This document shows, piece after piece, positions 31,993 through 39,962 of a DNA stretch of 43,745 bases. Made by a program: the position numbers and the translations under genes. The DNA lies in the NCBI GenBank assembly GCA_017392525.1, contig JAFOVD010000013.1:1-43745 (forward strand). The letters are read 5' to 3'. How positions within the stretch are numbered: position 1 is the first letter of the stretch; each line of letters opens with the position of its first letter. Below the pieces are notes generated by a model. The model had not been told where the DNA came from and searched no databases. It was given only the letters and a program-made list of their open reading frames with translations. The DNA comes from Lachnospiraceae bacterium (GTDB lineage: Bacteria > Bacillota > Clostridia > Lachnospirales > Lachnospiraceae).

Positions 31993-32299
31993 GAATTTTT
32001 ATGTGTTCCATCGGGGATTTGTTATGTTTGAAGCCATAACAAACTAGGAAGGTGAACAATCGGTCAATCTGTGGAAGACAACTAATACATAAAAGGCATT
32101 TTTAAGTATATTAGGACAGTCCAGTATTTACAGATAGCATCGAGGTTGAAGGGCAACGATGCAAAAGGGACCAATGTTCGATGATGGAACTTGTATTTTT
32201 GAGTTTAAGCCCAATCAAGCGCGAACGCCCGGCTCGGAAAAAAGATGAAAGGCAAATTCCGAGTGGACTTAACGAAAAATAGCTGTTGTATAAAATAAA
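31993..32299. ncRNA. Unassigned gene-free segment with local stems, candidate structured RNA
   Basis: There are 307 bases without a credible gene between two strong terminators. Several stems are visible: TTGTTATG/CATAACAA (around 32018-32041), GCATCG/CGATGC (around 32137-32162), GTTC/GAAC, CTCGGAA/TTCCGAG (around 32233-32262), and GTCC near 32120 that can pair with GGAC near 32265. Loops are purine rich. Base composition is more balanced than typical spacers here. It did not match RNase P, tmRNA, SRP or 6S RNA by eye. The strand is undetermined. A degraded gene fragment is possible, because one plus-strand frame is open for about 50 codons ending near 32283. Confidence 0.35.
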
Positions 32300-32330
32300 A
32301 AAACCTATTCCCAAAAGTGGAATAGGTTTT
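32300..32330 (-). terminator. Intrinsic terminator of the EamA transporter gene
   Basis: The perfect stem AAAACCTATTCC / GGAATAGGTTTT with a 7-nt loop is followed on the minus strand by TTTTATTTTA. It is 49 bp beyond the transporter stop codon and also bounds the unassigned segment on the right. Confidence 0.85.
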
Positions 32331-32378
32331 ATATTATATAGAATGAAAATAAAAATTGCAAGTGCTTTTATGAAAAAT

Positions 32379-33311
32379 CTAATTATTTTTTAAAAATCCG
32401 GGGAGAATCTGCGCCAGTACAATGGCAGCAAACATAAGTGTAGCCCCGAGAATCTCAGGAGGAGTAATAATCTGAGAGAGTAAAAGCCAGCCTGCAATTG
32501 CTGAAATAACGGATTCCAGACACATTATCAAGGAAGCTACCGTCGGGTTCAGATGCTTTTCTGTTACGATTTGAAGTGTGTAGGCAACACCACTGGATAG
32601 AACACCGACAAACAACAGGGATGGCAGGGCGTCTATTACACCGGAAAGGGTGGGATGTTCATATATCATTGTGAGAATCCAGGACTCGCATCCACAGACA
32701 AAAAACTGCAGGCAGGATAATACAACACCGCGACACCGCATGGAATAATGGGATACGCAGAGTATCTGAACTGCAAAGATAAAGGCACAGATTATTTCCA
32801 ATAAATCGCCGATGGATGTACTGCCGGCGTCTTTGCCATATAGACATAGAAAATACAAACCAACTACGGAAATGCCAGCGCAAATCCAAAGATATTTTGG
32901 AATTTCATGATGCAGTAATATGCCTAACATGGGAACAAGGATAACATATAAAGCCGTCAGGAAACCGGCTTTGGCAACGGTGGTGTACTGGATGCCAACC
33001 TGCTGAAAATTCGATGCGATACAGAGGATAGAACCGCATACCAAACCACCGAGTAGTTCTGCTTTGGTAAAGGGACCAATCATATAGACTTCGCAATGCG
33101 GCATTTTATCAATATCGGTATGTTTTCGCTTATGTCTTTCCACCAGGATTGCCACCGGAATCAGAAATAGAAACCCGATAAAACTACGCCCTGTTGTAAA
33201 GGCCAGAGGGCCAATGCTGTTCATGCCCAGAAACTGGAACACAAATGCCGTTCCCCAGATAAGGGCTGCAATAAATAATAATAAACTATATTTCAATTCT
33301 GTCTTATTCAT
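32379..33311 (-). CDS. EamA/DMT-family transporter
   Basis: The protein (310 aa from the chosen start) has about ten membrane spans in two EamA repeats. The first is seen in ALIWGTAFVFQFLGMNSIGP and the second in the last third (GVAYTLQIVTEKHLNPTVAS, then LESVISAIAGWLLL). Drug/metabolite transporters of this type export or import amino acids or other small metabolites; the substrate is not predictable. I choose ATG 33311 because GAGG lies about ten bases upstream. An in-frame TTG at 33359 would add 16 residues but has no ribosome binding site. The gene stands alone with its own terminator, and it is divergent from the signalling cassette, sharing a promoter region with a perfect inverted repeat. 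Confidence 0.9.
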   Translation of the reverse strand: MNKTELKYSLLLFIAALIWGTAFVFQFLGMNSIGPLAFTTGRSFIGFLFLIPVAILVERHKRKHTDIDKMPHCEVYMIGPFTKAELLGGLVCGSILCIASNFQQVGIQYTTVAKAGFLTALYVILVPMLGILLHHEIPKYLWICAGISVVGLYFLCLYGKDAGSTSIGDLLEIICAFIFAVQILCVSHYSMRCRGVVLSCLQFFVCGCESWILTMIYEHPTLSGVIDALPSLLFVGVLSSGVAYTLQIVTEKHLNPTVASLIMCLESVISAIAGWLLLSQIITPPEILGATLMFAAIVLAQILPGFLKNN

Positions 33312-33349
33312 ATAAAAAAACCTCGTACCTATTTTGGATGATTCCCTTA

Positions 33350-33394
33350 TATTTGGCAAGTCTTGTTGTGATTTAATATGGGACTTGCCAAATA
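33350..33394. promoter_or_regulatory. Perfect 13-bp inverted repeat in divergent promoter region
   Basis: TATTTGGCAAGTC (33350-33362) and its exact reverse complement GACTTGCCAAATA (33382-33394) are separated by 19 bp, between the divergent EamA and binding-protein genes. No T-run follows on either strand, so it is better explained as an operator than as a terminator. The regulator is unknown; the response regulator at 36820 is one candidate. Confidence 0.55.
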
Positions 33395-33458
33395 CAGGTA
33401 AGTAGCGCTAATATTTTTTTAGGTTGAATATTTATCCTAAGGGTTTGGGGGAATCTTT

Positions 33459-34982
33459 ATGATGTATTGCGGAGGTTTGAAGTCACGTAAAATCGTGGCT
33501 CTAATTGGCGTTTCAATAATTTTTCTATTGTCATTGTCAGTGGCAATAGCTCAGATCGAGTCAGATCAATTTTCACAGAGAAAAAATCAGGGGAACTCGG
33601 ATGTGTCTCCGGAAATGAAGACGGTGTCGCTATCTTTCTATTCCGATATTCAGGATTGGGATGGTGTGGAATGGACGCTGGATGAAGGCACACTTACAGC
33701 GTGTATTTCAAAACAGACGGGAGTTCTTATCAATACAGAAAATCCGGTGCAGGACGCAGATATGCAATTGTCTCTTATGCTGATGGAGAACAAGCTTCCG
33801 GATATTATTGCTGTTTCGGATTCGAATATGATTCGACAGCTGGTGTCATCCGGAAAGGTGTGGAATCTGGAGGATTTTTTCAGTGAGTACAGACCGGATG
33901 CGAAAATCCTTGAAAGTCTATCTGCGGAAGATAAACAGGCCATGGTGTACCGGGACGGAGGTTGGTACAGCATTCCTACGGGGTTCACTTCTGCTGATTT
34001 AAAGACCGGTGGCAATGCCGTGATTTGGAATACAGATCTTTTGCAGACCCTTGGATATACATTGTCTGATGTCAATGCCGAAGAGAAGGTTACAGAGATT
34101 TTTGAGGCAGCAAAAAATTACAAAGAGGAGAGTATTATTCCCTTGCTACTTGGTGGTGAGGATACCGGTGGAGGAATCCGGTTTCTTGCGGAATCCTTTG
34201 GAGGTACACCTGTGAATGAGGATGGGAGTTATCAGGATATCTGGCGGACAGAAGGGGGAAGAGAGGCACTTCTGTTTACCAATCAGTTGCTGAGAAATGG
34301 TGTTTTGGATGCGACGACTCTGTCCTACAGTAGTTCTCAGATTTATCACAAGTTGCTACAGAATCAGGTTCTTTGCTACATCGGAAATATTACGGACTAC
34401 CGTCTGGATAGGAATAAGTGGCAGAATGGCGGGTTAATCAAGGCGACCTCCGGAGCGACGCCATATCTGGAAATGCAAACGGCGGGCGGATATCAATGGA
34501 CCAATGTCTTTGTAAGTAAGAGCTGTACGGACTTGTCAGGAACCGCAGCATTTCTCGATTACATGATAAGCGGGCAGGTTTTTGATGACTACGACCACGA
34601 GAAAATACTGGAGGATTGGTGGATTTTAAAAAATCCTCTCTGGGAGGAGAAGACTTCGATAGATTTGTCGCTGTTTGCTGTGGATAAGATGAGGAAAGAT
34701 GCGAAACAAATTGATGGCAAGAATCTGGTTGTGCCGCTTTATCATTTCCGAGAATCAGAGAATTTTGAGGATTTGAAGGGGCGAATTACGGACTGTGAAA
34801 AGCAGAGGATTTCCTATGTGATTGCAGCGGAATCTGCGTCGGACTTTGAAGCGCGGTTCATTGAATTTCAGGAAGAATTATCCGGAGTTGGAGTGGAAGA
34901 ATACGAGAGAGATATGACAGAACAGGTAGAGAAAAACTGCGGGTGTCTCGCCGGTGTTTTATGTGGGGGTGAGATGGAATGA
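33459..34982 (+). CDS. Extracellular solute-binding-type protein associated with a sensor kinase
   Basis: The 507-aa protein has an N-terminal membrane or signal segment (VALIGVSIIFLLSLSVAIAQ) without a lipobox cysteine. The rest has the family 1 sugar-binding-protein pattern: LSLMLMENKLPDIIAVSD, KVWNLEDFF, YSIPTGF and the C-terminal-lobe YQWTNVFVSKS. Instead of MalFG-type permeases, the neighbours are a histidine kinase (ATGA overlap) and a response regulator. This suggests that it serves as the extracellular ligand receptor for the kinase. The C-terminus ends with the cysteine cluster NCGCLAGVLCGG, unusual for a secreted protein. GGGGGAA precedes the ATG. Confidence 0.8.
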   Translation: MMYCGGLKSRKIVALIGVSIIFLLSLSVAIAQIESDQFSQRKNQGNSDVSPEMKTVSLSFYSDIQDWDGVEWTLDEGTLTACISKQTGVLINTENPVQDADMQLSLMLMENKLPDIIAVSDSNMIRQLVSSGKVWNLEDFFSEYRPDAKILESLSAEDKQAMVYRDGGWYSIPTGFTSADLKTGGNAVIWNTDLLQTLGYTLSDVNAEEKVTEIFEAAKNYKEESIIPLLLGGEDTGGGIRFLAESFGGTPVNEDGSYQDIWRTEGGREALLFTNQLLRNGVLDATTLSYSSSQIYHKLLQNQVLCYIGNITDYRLDRNKWQNGGLIKATSGATPYLEMQTAGGYQWTNVFVSKSCTDLSGTAAFLDYMISGQVFDDYDHEKILEDWWILKNPLWEEKTSIDLSLFAVDKMRKDAKQIDGKNLVVPLYHFRESENFEDLKGRITDCEKQRISYVIAAESASDFEARFIEFQEELSGVGVEEYERDMTEQVEKNCGCLAGVLCGGEME

Positions 34983-36808
34983 GTAGATTTATTCGTGCAG
35001 TCAGGCAAAGCATTATCGTGCAGATGGCTTTATTGATTTTATTAATTATGTGCGTATTGGCAGGAATGATAGTACAGAGCTTCAGGGCGTTTCAAAAGCT
35101 GGAGAGAGACAATGCCAATGTGCTTGCCAATACTATATTGACACAGTCGGAAAATTCCTTAAACAGTTACTATAAATCATTGGAGAACACGGCAAAATCC
35201 TTTTCTTATTCCCCGACAGTTCTGCAATATTATGAGGATGATTCCATGGCAAAGGTTGCGGATATCAGTGAACTTCGCACGGTATTTTCGAATATGTTGC
35301 TGTTAAATCATCATATACAGACGGTGTTTTTATATAACAACCGGATGGAATTGCTGGCTGGACTCGGTGGAGATTATAGTTTGCCGGAGCGACAGCAGAG
35401 GCTACGCACAGTGGGAGAACTAAGTGTGGATTACTATGCAGGGGAAGATCAGAAACCATGTTTCGCCTATTATCTACCGGTTTATGATCTGTCCAGTGAC
35501 GAATACATGGACCAGCTGGGAATGTGTGTATTTGTTATGGACAGCAGTGCACTGGACGATTCTCTGTCCAATGCCCTGTCTGCCTTGTCCTGTGCAGTGC
35601 AGTTACAGGATAGGGCCGGTAATCTTCTTTCGATTCAGACGACGGAGGATTTAAGTAATGTAAATAAAATCTCGTATCTGACGGAAGACAGCCGGTTTGG
35701 CAGTACGCACGGCTCCTGGGGACAGAATGGCTGGCGTATTACTACAGCTGTGTCCATAGAGGCGAACGCAGAGAATGAAAGCGGCTACAGAAATTTGGTA
35801 ATTATAGGAATCATAATGGTTATCTGGATGTTCCTGCTTCTGATTCTGTTTACTTATTTGAGGCTGGCAAAGCCGATTCACAAGATTCAGGATTTTATCG
35901 AACATGTTATGGTTCAGCCGTCTTCGCGACTTACAATGCATAGATCTGACGATATCGGAACAGTGGCAAAGAGCCTGAACCGTTTGCTGGATGATAATCA
36001 GCGGCATATTCATGAAATACGTGAGAATAAGATACTCTTGTATGAGGTGGAATTATCCAGACAGAAGATGAAGGTGCTGGCCTATAGAAATCAGATTAAT
36101 CCGCATTTCCTTTACAATACATTCGCCTGTATCAGCGGAATGGCACTGATGAATGACCAGGAGGAAATCTCCGAACTTGCCATGGCACTTTCAGATATCT
36201 TCCGCTATGCCGTAAAGGGCGGCAATATAGCAACGGTGCAAAAGGAAGTGGAAAATATCGAAAAATACGCGAAGATTATGGAATATCGCTTTATGGGTAA
36301 GATTAAGGTGCAAATCAAGGCGGACAAAGAGGTATTGGATACACCGATTATTAAGCTGATATTGCAACCGATTGTGGAAAATGCAGTATTTCATGGTCTT
36401 GAACCGAAGATGGGAGAGGGACATGTGGAAACAACCGTTTCCCGTGTAAATAATGGGATTCGCATCGTAGTATCGGATGACGGACTGGGCATTGCACCGG
36501 ATCAATTGGTGGAAATGAAACGTAACTATGAGTCGATTGCCTACACAGTGCCGGAATCTATGCGAGTACCGGAATATATGAAGCCTACACAGATGGTGGA
36601 GGGAACCGGACGGGGAATCCGTTTGGAACAGCCGGATGAGACGAATAAGAGTAGAGGAATCGGTCTTGGAAATATTGTTCAGAGATTGAAGTTATTTTAT
36701 GAGACAGACTATAGCTTCCAGATTGAAAGTCAGGAACAGAAAGGTACTACGATTATTATCACTGTTCCTGATCAGATTCGACAGGAAATACTGGACGCAG
36801 AGTCATAA
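34979..36808 (+). CDS. Membrane histidine kinase, LytS/YesM type
   Basis: The 609-aa protein has a first membrane span at about residues 10-32, an extracytoplasmic sensing region (33-268, Cache-like in pattern), a second span (LVIIGIIMVIWMFLLLILFT) and a HAMP linker. The His_kinase motif QINPHFLYNTF follows with phospho-accepting His376, then a HATPase with QPIVENAVFHGL, DDGLGI and GIGLGNIVQRL. About 50 extra residues lie in the ATP lid (around YESIAYTVPESMRVPEYM). It overlaps the binding protein gene by four bases and is followed by its response regulator 11 bp later. The three together form a ligand-sensing two-component cassette. Confidence 0.93.
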   Translation: MSRFIRAVRQSIIVQMALLILLIMCVLAGMIVQSFRAFQKLERDNANVLANTILTQSENSLNSYYKSLENTAKSFSYSPTVLQYYEDDSMAKVADISELRTVFSNMLLLNHHIQTVFLYNNRMELLAGLGGDYSLPERQQRLRTVGELSVDYYAGEDQKPCFAYYLPVYDLSSDEYMDQLGMCVFVMDSSALDDSLSNALSALSCAVQLQDRAGNLLSIQTTEDLSNVNKISYLTEDSRFGSTHGSWGQNGWRITTAVSIEANAENESGYRNLVIIGIIMVIWMFLLLILFTYLRLAKPIHKIQDFIEHVMVQPSSRLTMHRSDDIGTVAKSLNRLLDDNQRHIHEIRENKILLYEVELSRQKMKVLAYRNQINPHFLYNTFACISGMALMNDQEEISELAMALSDIFRYAVKGGNIATVQKEVENIEKYAKIMEYRFMGKIKVQIKADKEVLDTPIIKLILQPIVENAVFHGLEPKMGEGHVETTVSRVNNGIRIVVSDDGLGIAPDQLVEMKRNYESIAYTVPESMRVPEYMKPTQMVEGTGRGIRLEQPDETNKSRGIGLGNIVQRLKLFYETDYSFQIESQEQKGTTIIITVPDQIRQEILDAES

Positions 36809-36819
36809 GGAGGATTCAG

Positions 36820-37569
36820 ATGATTCGAACGTATATAGCAGATGATGAGATTTGGGTTGTTTTGGGATTACAGAAGCAGTTGGAGAAGACGGGGCTGCCG
36901 ATACAAATTGTTGGAACGGCAAACAATGGCCTGACTGCAAAGGAAGAGATAGGGAAATTACAGCCGGATATCGTTTTTACAGATATTCGTATGCCGGGAG
37001 AAAATGGACTAGAACTTCTTCGGGATATTGGGGATTTATCAGAGGATAGCAGGGTCGTAATCATTTCCGGATACGAGGATTTTCAGTATGCAAGAGAGGC
37101 AATCAGAAATCATGCATATGAATACCTTGTAAAGCCCATTAATCAGGAGGAGTTGCTTCGGGTAATTCATAGTATCCAGAGGGAAATTCATCCGGAGGAG
37201 ACGGAAATACAGATGCAGGAAGAGGTTAAAGCCCTGCGGAGCGAACGGGCAACGGATATTGATAAAGTGGTGGAGGAGATACGTGATCATTTTACGGAGA
37301 ATATCTCGCTTACATCTCTTGCAAAGAAGTATGGGATGAGTTCTGCGAATCTTAGTGCACAGCTAAAGGACAAGCTTCAGATGACATTTTCAGACTACTT
37401 GACCAGTCTTAGAATCCAAAATGCAAAGCAGCTTTTAAAGAATCCCAATGTTTCAGTGCAGACGGTTGCAGAGGAATCCGGCTACCCGGATTATTTCTAT
37501 TTCACAAAGGTATTTAAGAAAGTAGAGGGCATTAGCCCTAGTAAATACAGGAAAGAACTGGAGGGGTAG
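36820..37569 (+). CDS. Response regulator with AraC-type output (YesN-like)
   Basis: The 249-aa protein has a receiver domain with acidic pocket Asp8-Asp9, phospho-acceptor Asp55 in FTDIRMPG, Ser in IISGYEDF and Lys in EYLVKPI. After a short linker, two helix-turn-helix motifs follow (ISLTSLAKKYGMSSANLSA; VQTVAEESGYPDYFYFTKVF) ending SPSKYRKEL. It is shorter than many YesN proteins, which have a long middle region. Coupled to the kinase gene, it most likely activates the sugar ABC operon starting at 37723, and possibly its own promoter. Its stop codon lies inside a GGAGGGGT/ACCCCTCC hairpin. Confidence 0.94.
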   Translation: MIRTYIADDEIWVVLGLQKQLEKTGLPIQIVGTANNGLTAKEEIGKLQPDIVFTDIRMPGENGLELLRDIGDLSEDSRVVIISGYEDFQYAREAIRNHAYEYLVKPINQEELLRVIHSIQREIHPEETEIQMQEEVKALRSERATDIDKVVEEIRDHFTENISLTSLAKKYGMSSANLSAQLKDKLQMTFSDYLTSLRIQNAKQLLKNPNVSVQTVAEESGYPDYFYFTKVFKKVEGISPSKYRKELEG

Positions 37570-37579
37570 CCACCCCTCC
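37560..37579 (+). other. Hairpin overlapping the response regulator stop codon
   Basis: Perfect 8-bp GC-rich arms GGAGGGGT and ACCCCTCC enclose loop AGCC, with no T-run after them. It may slow 3' decay or attenuate read-through into the transporter operon. Confidence 0.4.
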
Positions 37580-37722
37580 TGAACAAATTACCAAATTTCA
37601 AAAATCAGTCCATACTTTTTCATTTTTGGGCAGGATATGATGTAGATGGTTCGTAAGACAAGCCAATTGATTTGGGGGTAAACATTCAGTTGGCATGAGG
37701 TTAATGAAAAGGAGTGGGTGAA

Positions 37723-38868
37723 ATGAAGAAACGAATCTTAAGCTTGTTCCTCTGTGGAGCGATGTCACTTTCCTTGCTGGTAGGCTGTGGAAATGCCGGA
37801 AGCGGTTCGGCAGCAGCAGACGGCAAGATCAAAATCGGTGTTTCTATTTGGAGTTCCACCGATGTCTTGGGTTCTCAGTGTAAGACAATTATCGATGAGG
37901 CTGCGGAGGCTCTTGGGGATGTAGAAGTACAGTACGTTGATCAGGGCCATGTATCAGAAAAGGTTACAGCATCTGTTGAACAGTTATGTGCAGCAGGTTG
38001 TCAGGGGGTAATTATCTGTAACTCATCCGATACTGAGATGACCTCAGCAATCAAAACATGTAATGATAACAAGGTTTATCTGTCACAGTTCTTCCGTATT
38101 ATCAGTAAGGATGACAACCCTGATATCTATCAGGCAGCGACAGATTCACCATACTATATTGGTGCTGTTCATGAGAATGAACCGGAAAATGGCGAGAAAC
38201 TTATGAATATCCTCTTAGAGAAGGGGGATAGAGATATCGGTCTAATTGGCTGGGAGCAGGGCGATGCAACCTGGCTTGGACGTTGGGAAGGTTATCAGAA
38301 GGCCGTTGAGGATTGGAACAAGGAACATCCGGATGACAAGGCAACATTGTCAGAACCTCAGTATGCAGGAACTTCTTCAGAAGGTGGTTCAAGAGCAGCA
38401 GAAGCATTGATGTCAGCAGATCCAAAGCTGGATGCATTGATTCCTGCCGGTGGTGGTGGTGATCCGCTTCAGGGGGCTATCGCAGCAGTAGAGCGTGCAG
38501 GCAAAACTGATTCCATCGATATCGTATCAACAGATTTCTTACCGGATTTGGGAGAAAGACTTGAAAACGGATCTATGGCAGGTGAGTCCGGTGGACATTA
38601 TTGTGATCCTCTTTTCTCATTTATGATGGTGTATAACGCAATTAAAGGCAACTACACAGATATCGAAGGTAATTTCGTAGATATGGATTTTCCATATCTG
38701 TATGTATCATCTGCAGAAGACTACAAGGACTATGAAAAATACTTTGTAGATCAGCTTCCATATACAGATGATGAATTGGTTGAAATGTCAAAACTTAGCA
38801 TCGACGATCTTGCAAAGAAGGCAAGTGAACTCTCCATCGAAGATGCTGCAGCAAGAGCTGGACAATAA
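37723..38868 (+). CDS. Sugar ABC transporter substrate-binding lipoprotein (CUT2, RbsB-like)
   Basis: The 381-aa protein has a lipoprotein signal MKKRILSLFLCGAMSLSLLV followed by GC, with lipid-anchor Cys22. The mature part has the periplasmic-binding-protein type 1 pattern: IKIGVSIWSSTDVLGSQ, GCQGVIICNSSD, LIPAGGGGDPLQGAIAAVE, IVSTDFLP. Such proteins deliver monosaccharides or related ligands to RbsA/RbsC-type transporters. I choose ATG 37723 behind AAAGGAG; an in-frame GTG at 37714 overlaps that site. It heads the transport operon directly downstream of the two-component cassette. A stable hairpin after the gene may keep this mRNA segment more abundant than the permease part. Confidence 0.93.
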   Translation: MKKRILSLFLCGAMSLSLLVGCGNAGSGSAAADGKIKIGVSIWSSTDVLGSQCKTIIDEAAEALGDVEVQYVDQGHVSEKVTASVEQLCAAGCQGVIICNSSDTEMTSAIKTCNDNKVYLSQFFRIISKDDNPDIYQAATDSPYYIGAVHENEPENGEKLMNILLEKGDRDIGLIGWEQGDATWLGRWEGYQKAVEDWNKEHPDDKATLSEPQYAGTSSEGGSRAAEALMSADPKLDALIPAGGGGDPLQGAIAAVERAGKTDSIDIVSTDFLPDLGERLENGSMAGESGGHYCDPLFSFMMVYNAIKGNYTDIEGNFVDMDFPYLYVSSAEDYKDYEKYFVDQLPYTDDELVEMSKLSIDDLAKKASELSIEDAAARAGQ

Positions 38869-38898
38869 ACTAAGAGTTTCTTTATAAGAAATGATACG

Positions 38899-38921
38899 GA
38901 GCCGGCATTATTTGCCGGCTC
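38899..38921 (+). other. Stable hairpin between binding protein and permease genes
   Basis: A perfect 9-bp GC-rich stem GAGCCGGCA / TGCCGGCTC with loop TTATT is followed by the small palindrome CTAGTACTAG. It has no T-run. Such hairpins after binding-protein genes commonly protect the upstream mRNA or reduce downstream transcription. Confidence 0.6.
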
Positions 38922-38943
38922 TAGTACTAGAAATGAGGTAAAA

Positions 38944-39945
38944 ATGATGGATGCCACAATGACTTCTTCTGTAAAGGCAAGATTTGCCGGTACAGATAAA
39001 AACAGGAAAAAACTTTCGGGCACTGCGCGGGGATATTTGATTTTAATCGGATTGGTTGTCATTTCCTGGTTGATTTTCAAACTGATTACACCGGATAATT
39101 TTGGCTCTCCGGCAAATATGTTGCAGTATTTTCAGGCCAGCCTGATTGCAGCGACAGGAGCAATTGGATTTTACTTTGTAATGGTTATGGGAATGTTTGA
39201 TTTCTCTATCGGAGCCAATATTATGTTATCCGCAATCGTTGGATGCGTACTTGCAACAAAATACAATATGGGATACGCGGGACTGGTTATCGGATGTATT
39301 GTAACAGGTGCGCTGGTGGGACTGTTAAATGGTTCTTTTTATGTAAAACTCAGAATCCCATCCATGATTGTAACAACGGGATTGGCGCTGATTTATGAAT
39401 CCATTGCTAACTATATGGCAGGTGGAATAGAGCAGACTCTGCCTGCAGATATGCGAATGTTCGGTACTATGCCGGGGGATATCATACTTGCAATCGCCGC
39501 ATTTCTCGTTGCGTATCTGATTCTGAATTATACGAAGATAGGAACGTATACTTATGCCATTGGTTCAGATGAATATGTTGCTAAAAACATGGGTATTAAA
39601 GTCAATAAGTACAAGGTTCTTGCCTTCGTAATCAGTGGAGCTTTCTTTGGAATTATGGCGATTCTTACTATCAGCTACGGTTCTTCAATGGTAGCTGTAA
39701 CCGGCATGTCATCAATGAGTCGAAACTTCGTTCCCACCATGGGATGTTTCTTTGGTATCGCATTTAAGAAATATGGTATGCCGCTTCCGGCAATTATCAT
39801 TGGTGAGTTTGTAATCAATATTATTTTCTTTGGATTTATCGCACTTGGGGCGCCGACAGCAATTCAGGATGTCATCACAGGTTTGGCACTTCTGATTATT
39901 ATTACACTTACAACAAAGGCCAATAAGGGCGAAATCGTCAAGTAA
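38944..39945 (+). CDS. CUT2 ABC transporter permease 1 (RbsC-like)
   Basis: The 333-aa protein has about ten membrane spans of the BPD_transp_2 family. VMGMFDFSIGANIMLSAIVG, LLNGSFYVKLRIPSMIVTTG and YAIGSDEYVAKNMGIKVNKY are characteristic. The last region contains the cytoplasmic segment that contacts the ATPase. A charged N-terminal tail of about 28 residues precedes the first span. It forms the channel with the second permease at 41476; having two different permeases flanking the ATPase gene suggests a heterodimeric pore, as in galactofuranose-type transporters. The substrate is unknown. Confidence 0.92.
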   Translation: MMDATMTSSVKARFAGTDKNRKKLSGTARGYLILIGLVVISWLIFKLITPDNFGSPANMLQYFQASLIAATGAIGFYFVMVMGMFDFSIGANIMLSAIVGCVLATKYNMGYAGLVIGCIVTGALVGLLNGSFYVKLRIPSMIVTTGLALIYESIANYMAGGIEQTLPADMRMFGTMPGDIILAIAAFLVAYLILNYTKIGTYTYAIGSDEYVAKNMGIKVNKYKVLAFVISGAFFGIMAILTISYGSSMVAVTGMSSMSRNFVPTMGCFFGIAFKKYGMPLPAIIIGEFVINIIFFGFIALGAPTAIQDVITGLALLIIITLTTKANKGEIVK

Positions 39946-39962
39946 GAGAGGGAGGACGCAAA

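Noticed and set aside
32111-32314. 67-codon minus-strand open frame in the gap after proS
   Set aside because: No ribosome binding site or recognisable motif. Local stems on both strands and flanking terminators fit a non-coding region better.
33312-33359. Upstream TTG start for the EamA transporter
   Set aside because: It would place the start inside the inverted repeat, without a ribosome binding site; ATG 33311 has GAGG at suitable distance.
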